DNA of 64,000 nucleotides. Source: Casuarius casuarius (taxonomy: Eukaryota; Chordata; Aves; Casuariiformes; Casuariidae). The notes under the pieces were generated by a model. That model did not search any database and was not told where the DNA came from. It saw only the letters and a list, made by a program, of their open reading frames with translations. The number at the start of each line of letters is the position of its first letter. Within the stretch, counting starts at the first letter, position 1. The stretch covers positions 332,479-396,478 of the forward strand of contig PTFA01000370.1 in assembly GCA_003342895.1 (NCBI GenBank), given 5' to 3'. Below, in pieces: positions 58,301 through 64,000 of the stretch. Both the position numbers and the translations under genes were made by a program.

Positions 58301-59615
58301 AAAAAAAAAAAAAGAAAAAAAAAAAAAGAAAAGCTTGTCTATAATCATTCAAAATACAGCTGCGGCTAGTTTAGTACAAGCAGTAAAGAGGACAACACCA
58401 AACCGCTCTGGTAACTGAGCGGTACAGGAGGGGAATAGATTTTCAGAGCCTCCCACCATTCTACTCCTCTCCACCCTCTGGCCAAGTGGCATGATTTTTC
58501 AGAAACACTAAGAGGAAACCGCAGCACAGGAACAAACTTAATCGGTGTCTGATACTTTTCCCATTCTTAGATTCTGAGGAAACCTGATATTTTTAACTGC
58601 TGCTGCTAAATTTCCTATCTTACTGTCAGGGAGGAAATCTATTCTTCCAGAGCACTTTAAAGGGTGAGGAAAACAGGGTTTGACTCTGTAGCAAAAAAAA
58701 TTATTACAACTAAACTGAGAAAAGGATTGAAGTGAACAAGCAAAATAGAATCAGCATATGAGATGACACCAGCAACCCAACAGAAGGTTGGAAGATTCAT
58801 CTTCGAAGCCCCTCTGACAAGGGGACGGGCAAGAATAAAATGATACTCAGGTGCAGTAGTCGCCACTCAGCTTTGCTGCATCATTCTGACAAGGAGCATG
58901 CTGTCAGTGCTACTGATTTCCATAAGCAGTTGTAGGAGTAAGGGATTGATACTCTCTAGCAATAGGAGACTGATCTGGGACTGAGCAGATCTGAAGTCTA
59001 CTACTTCTGGCTCTACCATCAGTTTTGCTGTGACTCTCAGCAAATCACTTAACCAGAACTTCAGCTTCCACCTCTGAGGAACTGTGATAATGATACATCC
59101 TTTATAAAGTGTTTTAAGAACTACTGATGAAATACATCATACTATTAACAAAAAGCACTACTGACACAAGAAGTTTAAATATAGAAGGTCTGCCTTTATA
59201 TAAGAAAAAAAATCTTAAGATGCAACAGCCACATTACAGTTTCCAAACATAATGAGAATCAGCCAATTCATGACAATATTCCACCTCACGCTTTAGTCGA
59301 CTAGGCTACTCTCCTCTCCAGACCTGGATTTTGGGAGGCTGCAGCGTAAACCAGTCTTGACAATCACTTTTCATCCCATAACAAAATGAAGAATTGGGTA
59401 CAGGCAGACAGGGAGAATTAGGGTACATACCTTTTTTCAATAGAGTCAATATTGGAGTGCAGCAGCCACAGCTCCTCAGCGTCATCTTGGCGCCGTGAAG
59501 AAAGAATGAGGTGATGGCCAGTCAAACACAGAGTCCCCTCCACAGCAGGGTAGAAAGGGCGGTGCAGAACAACATTATCAACTCGAGGGGTCTTGATCAG
59601 CTCCGCAAACTCCAT
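37185..59615 (-). CDS. MTMR9: Myotubularin-related protein 9 (10 coding exons, 550 aa), pseudophosphatase
   Basis: MTMR9 is a catalytically inactive myotubularin that binds MTMR6, MTMR7 and MTMR8 through its coiled coil and raises their activity on PI3P and PI(3,5)P2 at endosomal membranes. Coding exons, in transcript order: 59615-59431, 56490-56382, 55452-55327, 47956-47783, 45778-45561, 43937-43776, 41228-41087, 40471-40251, 38141-37990, 37348-37185. Phases match throughout; the sum is 1653 nt, 550 codons plus TGA (human: 549 aa). Layout: PH-GRAM domain at about 1-110, phosphatase-like domain at about 120-500, coiled coil at about 511-541. The Cys-x5-Arg P-loop of active myotubularins is replaced by [10 protein letters not shown]334 stands where Cys would be and S340 where Arg would be. 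The ATG at 59615-59613 is the first after an in-frame TAG (59663-59661). Identity rests on recognition of the family sequence. Confidence 0.97.
37990..38141 (-). CDS. MTMR9: MTMR9 coding exon 9
   Basis: Codes [20 protein letters not shown], then [20 protein letters not shown] and [10 protein letters not shown]. The SLWSWVN motif closes the phosphatase-like domain. Acceptor gtttgttag, donor GAAG/GTAAGC; phase 2 in, 1 out. Confidence 0.95.
40251..40471 (-). CDS. MTMR9: MTMR9 coding exon 8
   Basis: Codes [20 protein letters not shown], then [40 protein letters not shown] and [14 protein letters not shown]. The donor that keeps the frame is GAGAG/GTTGGT; a second GT donor (GTGAGG) lies 4 nt further on. 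Acceptor tatttatag; phase 0 in, 2 out. Confidence 0.95.
41087..41228 (-). CDS. MTMR9: MTMR9 coding exon 7 (dead active-site loop)
   Basis: Codes [20 protein letters not shown], then [20 protein letters not shown] and VVREWLQ. Active relatives carry HCSDGWDRT here; this copy has HGTEGTDST, lacking the nucleophilic Cys and the phosphate-binding Arg, as in all known MTMR9. Acceptor ttcttacag, donor CAG/GTAAGA; phase 2 in, 0 out. Confidence 0.97.
43776..43937 (-). CDS. MTMR9: MTMR9 coding exon 6
   Basis: Codes [20 protein letters not shown], then [20 protein letters not shown] and [13 protein letters not shown]. Acceptor gttcccaaag, donor ATAG/GTAAAT; phase 2 on both sides. Confidence 0.96.
45099..45190 (-). 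mobile_element. Old CR1-like LINE 3'-end fragment (MTMR9 intron 5)
   Basis: Plus strand gtcagaccaaag, then cttgtttccaagtggccaaa and gaccagagaagagtgcaggg follow the antisense CR1-type 3' end (gtcagaccaaaggtcca ... gtttccaacagtggcc ... ccagaagagtgcagg). Short and diverged; it shares its pattern with the fragment at about 48186. Confidence 0.45.
45561..45778 (-). CDS. MTMR9: MTMR9 coding exon 5
   Basis: Codes [20 protein letters not shown], then [20 protein letters not shown] and on to RRIHKSIER. The SQPLxGxxxxRCxEDE and IIDTR motifs are myotubularin-type. Acceptor ccccacag, donor AAAG/GTGGGT; phase 0 in, 2 out. Confidence 0.97.
47783..47956 (-). CDS. MTMR9: MTMR9 coding exon 4
   Basis: 58 codons: [20 protein letters not shown], then [20 protein letters not shown] and [18 protein letters not shown]. 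The CPSYP and RFPVLSYYH motifs are shared across myotubularins. Acceptor ctctcgcag, donor ATG/GTAAGT. Confidence 0.97.
48186..48530 (-). mobile_element. Old CR1-like LINE fragment (MTMR9 intron 3)
   Basis: Starts gggtcagatcaaaagtccgt, then ctagcgcagtaatctgtctc and caacagcgacataaagagat, an ancient-CR1 3'-end antisense pattern. It continues through tctattgatggtgtctgcaa to gagtgtgaatactttcttct, resembling the next segment of the same element. Identification is from memory of the consensus pattern, hence moderate. Confidence 0.5.
53215..53375. repeat. A/T-rich block with 11-bp inverted repeat
   Basis: Nearly all A/T for about 160 bases. At 53220-53230 and 53235-53245 an 11-bp perfect inverted repeat (ataaatagata / tatctatttat, 4-base loop) could extrude. 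Such blocks can be matrix-attachment or unpairing elements; no function is shown. Confidence 0.6.
55327..55452 (-). CDS. MTMR9: MTMR9 coding exon 3
   Basis: 42 codons: [20 protein letters not shown], then [20 protein letters not shown] and SV. FYRP and GW..F are typical of the linker into the myotubularin phosphatase domain. Acceptor ccactcag, donor GTA/GTAAGT; phase 0 on both sides. Confidence 0.96.
56382..56490 (-). CDS. MTMR9: MTMR9 coding exon 2
   Basis: Codes [20 protein letters not shown] and [16 protein letters not shown], the rest of the PH-GRAM fold. Acceptor cttgctgtag, donor GAG/GTAAGA; phase 2 in, 0 out. Confidence 0.95.
57315..57394. repeat. CTTTAA-rich patch with 18-bp perfect palindrome
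   Basis: Repeated cctttaa / ttaaagg units. TTAAAGGTTAACCTTTAA at 57327-57344 equals its own reverse complement, and the overlapping taacctttaaaggtta (57321-57336) is a second perfect palindrome. The centre GGTTAACC resembles an HNF1 half-site pair. Confidence 0.85.
58299..58332. repeat. A-rich run interrupted by G
   Basis: Two runs of As separated by single Gs, in MTMR9 intron 1. No retroposon body recognised beside it. Confidence 0.85.
58985..59165 (+). mobile_element. MIR-like (CORE-SINE) remnant in MTMR9 intron 1
   Basis: Plus strand: ctgtgactctcagcaaatca, then cttaaccagaacttcagctt, ctctgaggaactgtgataat, gatacatcc, ataaagtgttttaagaacta. This parallels the MIR order (tgtgaccttgggcaagtcac / ttaacctc / tcagtttcctcatctgtaaa / ataatacctacc / taaagtgctttgaa). 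Diverged; probably ancient. In sauropsids a related CORE-SINE is an alternative. Confidence 0.55.
59431..59615 (-). CDS. MTMR9: MTMR9 coding exon 1 (start; PH-GRAM)
   Basis: Codes [20 protein letters not shown], then [20 protein letters not shown] and the segment up to IEK. Donor AAAAG/GTATGT, phase 2. The upstream part of the frame holds TAG and no ATG, which fixes the start. Confidence 0.96.
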
Positions 59616-59663
59616 GCCTCCTAGCGAAGATAACAGGCCCGGGGAGGCCTTTGCCAAAAGCTA

Positions 59664-59665
59664 AC
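59664..59665 (-). other. MTMR9: Candidate 5'UTR splice acceptor upstream of MTMR9 ATG
   Basis: Minus strand gagttcctgtatctcccag/TTAGC is a good pyrimidine-rich acceptor 49 nt before the ATG. A matching donor TTCCG/GTGAGG ends an exon at 60616 inside the CpG island. If used, MTMR9 has a short non-coding first exon and an intron of about 950 bp. This is inferred only. Confidence 0.35.
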
Positions 59666-60049
59666 TGGGAGATACAGGAACTCTTAGCAGCACCAGCAGG
59701 GCCAGGATGGAGAACCTGGGACAACCCTGGGATGGTCTACAACTGGCAGGCAGCCCTGTAAAATGCCACCAAAGACAAGCAGGGTCATAACCCAAGGGAG
59801 CCCAGCTCCCTTGCTGGGGACAACCACCCCTATCCTTATCACAGCTGGGGGGGTAAAAGGGGAGATGAAGAGATTACGTGGGGAGAAGGGGAAAGAAAAG
59901 AGGGAGGTGGGGAAGCATGCAGGAGAGAGTGGCTAGGGAGCAGAAATATCAGAGCAGGGAAACTGGGTGAGGAGGGGACAGCAGAGATGGGGGGTGGGTG
60001 CCACAACCCCCCCGTTTCAGGGAGGGAAGAGCCCAGCCCCCAGGCTGGG

Positions 60050-60790
60050 GATCCCAGAGGGGGAGACGGGGGGCGCCCAGCACCTGATGGAGGGGCAGCT
60101 GCAGCAGCTAGGGGAGCCCCTCGATGCTTGACAGAGGGAGACGCGAGGACCGGGGGCGCAGGGGGCCCCTCGGTGCCTGAGGGGAGCCCGGGGGGTGGCA
60201 AGATGGCCCCGGCGGCGGCTAAGGGGAACCTGGGGGGCGGTTAGGGGGCCCCGGCGGCGGTTGGCGGGGGGGGAAGCCCTCGGCGCCCGGCTAAGGGGGG
60301 CGGTTAGGGGGCCCTCGGTGCCTGGCTAAAGGGGCCCAGCCCCGGGGGCGCCGGGGAGGCGGGGGCAGGGGCAGCCGCGGCCCGGCCGCGCCGCCGCCAG
60401 GACCCCGGGCCCCGCCGCTCGCAGAAGTCGCCGGCCGAGTGGTAACAGCCGGAAGCTCGCGGGCCCTGCCCCGGATGTGGCGAGACGGCCGAGCCGCCCA
60501 CGTGATCCCCCCTCCTCCCCAGAACCAATCCCCGCCGGCGCCTGCCCTGTGAGGGCGGAAGAGGCTGAGAAGCCGGCTTGGCGCGCCCTCGCGGGAGCCC
60601 GGCGCCTGCCCTCACCGGAAGGAGCTCTCTTCCAAAGGGCTCGGCGCAGCCCGCGGCCACGAAACGACCGTTCCCGCTCCACCAAGTCCTTTAAGGCAGA
60701 TGGGCGGGGAAAGAGAAGGGGAGGAGCCGCGGGAGGGCGGAGCCAATGGGACTAGCAGCGGGGGCGGGGCGTGGTGACGTCACCGGCCCC
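60050..60790 (-). promoter_or_regulatory. MTMR9: MTMR9 CpG-island promoter
   Basis: Dense CpG sequence directly upstream of the MTMR9 start. The far edge carries promoter motifs within 45 bp: a CCAAT box (60743-60747), a GC box ggggcggggc (60761-60770) and the CRE palindrome GGTGACGTCACC (60773-60784). The TSS is likely between about 60616 and 60750 on the minus strand. No TATA box is evident, as usual for a housekeeping gene. Confidence 0.75.
60773..60784. promoter_or_regulatory. CRE palindrome GGTGACGTCACC (MTMR9 island)
   Basis: A 12-bp perfect palindrome centred on the consensus CREB/ATF site TGACGTCA (60775-60782), next to a GC box and a CCAAT box. Confidence 0.7.
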
Positions 60791-60799
60791 GAGTTTACG

Positions 60800-63700
60800 C
60801 TCAGAATAAAACATTTCTGTTGCAGAGTTCGGGTGTGTGCTGATTTCAGGGTCTGAGCATCTCTCTTGCTCAAAAGAAAAAAAAAAGGAAGCAAAAATAA
60901 TTAGCGCTGATGATCCGTTGTCTCTTCCAAGCACGGTGCTAACCAGTGCTGTCAGTGAGGACACAGAGACTAGGTCAGCACATGCATGGGCCCTACTGCC
61001 TTTCCCTGGATTATTCCCGTGAGGTACATCCCTGCTAGGGAATTTAGAGAGTTTGGGCACAGCTGGAATTCAGCTGTCCCCACTCGAGCTGTTAGCAGAG
61101 GCCCTGGCACTGTTTTGATCTGCACCAGCTGGCACCAACCCAAGCAACGCCAAGGAACAGCTCAGGGCTAGTGCACACCAGGACCATCTCCACTCTGTTT
61201 TGGAGGCCAAGAGAGTCTATCGTGGATATGGCCAGATTAAGCCAGCTAGCCTGAGGTCCAGGGAACAGGTCGTGGCATGGGGTAGTTCGCTAGTGGAGGG
61301 GTTTCACCGAAAAAAGTAAATTAGCAAAATTTGAAACCAAATCCAACATGGGTAACAGAAATCCAGCATCTACACTGAGAGTATCGGTGAGTCTGAGAAG
61401 AGCTATAAACCCTCATGCTTCCAAGCAAAAGTCAGCTTGTAAGCAGTGGTAAGATGAAAGAGCCTTCATTTTGACAGCAAATACCAGATATCTTTGGAAA
61501 AGGGGCTCTTCCAGCTGCGCTGGATACAGCTGGCACTGGCTGTCCTCCAAAAGGGGCTGCCGGACCGCTTGGGTGGACGCGTGCTCTGATGCACAACAAC
61601 GAGCCTTGCTCACCTTGCAGACATTCAGATTCCTTATCCCCAAATCTGTTTCATCTCTGAAGAACAAAACGTGAAAGTACTGTCAGGTAGATGTTCCTAG
61701 AGCTCCCTTTGGAAGAGATCAATAGCCATTTGGTACCATCCTACCGTGCTTACTTTGGCGGTGCAAAATCAAGGTTATTCAGTCCATGCTTGATGGAAAC
61801 AACCTGGAACTATCTGTTCAGATGCAAACAGGCAGCTTTGATGATAGCCTGTTCTAGGCAGCTGCAGATGAGAAAGATTACATTGTTGTTTAGATTAAAT
61901 GATTTGAATTTTTATATTCACCCCTGCTGGTGAGTTCGTTCTGAGTTTGTCCGAGTTGTTAATACTGGCAGTTCAGGTGATTTCAATAGCTGAAAATGAT
62001 TTTAAAGTCTAATTAATGATGTTTTCTTGATGTAACTATATGCAAAAGTTCATAATAAGGAAGCTTGATTCTCTCCTTACAGTAGTTGCACTGAACTAAA
62101 TCATCAGCTGCTCCAAAGGAGAAGAATGGGCTTTCCCCATCTGGAGCTAGCAGGGAGTCCCATGTGTAATGTAAGATAAAAACATATCTACACTGCTGCT
62201 TTCAGTCCAGTTCTCAGATGGCCAAAGTAGGTCATGTCCTGGAAGCAGCACAGGATTAATTCTCCCTGCTGAGACCCTAGAGGAGTTAACCTCAGGTAAN
62301 TATTATGTTGTGGTGGCTACCTTGCTCCAGCAGTCACTGCTGACTTGGATCACACAGAATGGAGAGTCCAGTTAAGACATGTATTCAGAGCATCCTGTCT
62401 GAAGTCATGGCCAACACGGTGGTGTAACCAGCAGCTACAACACCACCGCCCACCTCTGCTCTCACACCGATGTCTCTCCTCTCCCTGTCCCTTGACCATG
62501 CTTAGAGATCTCAGGGATGGTGTTTACACAGTTGGCATATCTGTTTTGGGGTGAGAATCCCATTACCCAAGTGACCTGAGATGAACACAGATTGCCCTCT
62601 TACTGCAAAGAGCACTAATGATCTGGGAGGCCCAAATTCAGCCGGTGGCTGGGCCTCCTGTTCCCCCCTCAGAGTGGGATCATATAGGCAATGAAGGGCA
62701 GCAGACTGCGTGTTTACATGGTATCTCCCAGGACGCACAACACCATGTGCGTCTTGATCTGCAGAGGAGAATAAAGAGAATGAAATGTTTGGTGTCCATG
62801 ATTAACCAACCTCCATGGGCTCTGCCCAGGGCATCAACTTTAGGCAATACACAGCAAACTTTCATGCCGTTGTTTTGGATCCTTGGCCTACTCCATTACT
62901 AACCCTCCTTGTAGGAAATCTCCCTTTCTCATTTACAATTAGCCATACCTATTCCTCCGAGCCCTAGAGCAGACTGAAGCATTATGCTGGGTAATTGTTG
63001 ATATTCCATCATTCCCCCCCTCCTAGGCACAGCGGAATTGAAGCCTAAGTTATATTACCATTTTAACGTCCTGCTATATACTAGCATTTCTCTTCCTTCC
63101 ACCTGGAGACACCAAGGAGACTAAGAAGGGAACAACAGAAAGGACAGGCAGGATCCTGGTGGCTGAAATATGGCTGAGATGTCAAAAGCACCAGACCAAC
63201 ACCTTACATTATAAAAGTATTTGCACACTTTTTTATGACCCACAGCAGGATGCAAGGAGAGGAGTGTGGATTAGCTGCTGGCACGTGGAGAAGATTTCTC
63301 AGTACCTGTCTCACTGGTTAGGACCCCCTGGTAATATCTACCTGACACTTACTGCAGGCTGTCTGTGTTGTAGTTGTTTCTGCATTTTGCTGGATGGACT
63401 GAGGGAGCCCTTGGTATGAATCCAGAGTTAAACTCCAACTCCTACCTATGGGGCATGAGCAGGACTGACAAAGTGCTTCTCACCTAAATAGTTTGTCCTG
63501 GTTTAAGATGGAAATCTGTATCACTGTCCCACGCCGTGCATGGTGGGTGTTGGAGATCCCTGTGCAACTGTATCGTACAATGCAGTCATCCAAGTGAAAT
63601 CTTTGGCCTTACTTGGCCAAACAAACCTGGGAAAGAAACCTGCTCACTGCCCCCAAGCCCTCCTGCCCCACAGCTCCTTAACCCAAAAGATCTTGTCTCA

Positions 63701-64000
63701 AATCTCTTTCCTTCCACAGAAACCCCTGCATACTGCAGTGAGAGTCATCTCATTCTCCTAGGCTTGTTTCCCTGCCGGTAAAATAAAAATTAATAACATT
63801 TGGAGCAGTCTCTGTCTCTTCCTGTGTTTCAACATTGCCTGGCACAACAGACCCCTGATATCGCAGTTATTAAATGTTATTGTGATCTTCTAAGAAGCAT
63901 GAAAGATGTACAGGACATAATGAAGAGTACAACATGTCTCTTTTAATAGTGGAATAGAAAACCAGCAGCCTGAGAACTTTTTGTGTTGGTCCTGCAGATG
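60800..64000. other. Intergenic region upstream of MTMR9
   Basis: No gene, RNA gene or clear repeat recognised. Open frames up to about 100 codons lack any domain. An N lies near 62300. By human synteny the next gene outward would be XKR6, but none of it is visible here. Confidence 0.45.

Larger units (their letters stand above)
56491..59430 (-). other. MTMR9: MTMR9 intron 1 (2.9 kb); intron 2 is 55453-56381
   Basis: No exon or RNA gene recognised in either intron. Intron 1 holds a CTTTAA-rich palindromic patch (57315-57394), an A-rich run (58299-58332) and a MIR-like remnant (about 58985-59165). Confidence 0.6.

Noticed and set aside
59616..59657. N-terminal extension of MTMR9 beginning 14 codons upstream
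   Set aside because: That codon is TTG, not ATG, and an in-frame TAG lies two codons before it; the family start MEFAEL is at 59615.
60304..60685. Two overlapping 118-119 codon frames in the MTMR9 CpG island
   Set aside because: Ala/Arg/Gly/Pro-rich frames are expected in CpG islands, where stop codons are rare.

Overview
This window is ordinary vertebrate nuclear DNA. The genes are split by GT-AG introns, there are two CpG-island promoters, and long stretches are non-coding. A recognisable CR1 LINE fragment (about 31.69-32.12 kb), older CR1-like pieces and sparse repeats point to a sauropsid, most likely a bird; the species cannot be told. Three isolated N characters (18197, 53146, 62286-62300 region) are unresolved bases.

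Two protein-coding genes can be rebuilt exon by exon, both on the minus strand. TDH (L-threonine 3-dehydrogenase, mitochondrial) has eight coding exons between 9123 and 3840 that join without frame errors into 373 codons. It has a probable non-coding first exon in the CpG island near 14.1-14.56 kb and a long A/T-rich 3' region running down to a poly(A) signal near 0.79 kb. MTMR9 (myotubularin-related protein 9, a catalytically dead phosphoinositide phosphatase) has ten coding exons between 59615 and 37185 that join into 550 codons. Its CpG island is at about 60.05-60.79 kb and its 3'UTR lies below 37.18 kb. The order and shared orientation (MTMR9 upstream of TDH) match the human 8p23.1 arrangement, where TDH is a pseudogene; here TDH is intact.

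Layout: 1-0.76 kb, no gene seen; 0.77-3.84 kb, TDH 3'UTR; 3.84-14.33 kb, TDH; 14.1-14.56 kb, TDH CpG island; 14.6-about 33 kb, intergenic, with an LTR-like patch, a MIR-like SINE remnant and a CR1 fragment; about 33-37.18 kb, probable MTMR9 3'UTR; 37.19-59.6 kb, MTMR9 coding exons and introns; 60.05-60.79 kb, MTMR9 promoter island; 60.8-64 kb, intergenic.

The two genes are not functionally linked: one is mitochondrial threonine catabolism, the other regulates endosomal phosphoinositide phosphatases. I found no sign of a new multi-gene system. The most checkable oddities are a tandem 5' splice site in MTMR9 exon 8 whose stronger-looking alternative would introduce an immediate stop, perfect CRE palindromes in both promoter islands, an inverted repeat and an AU-rich element in the TDH 3'UTR, and an 18-bp perfect palindrome in a CTTTAA-rich patch of MTMR9 intron 1.
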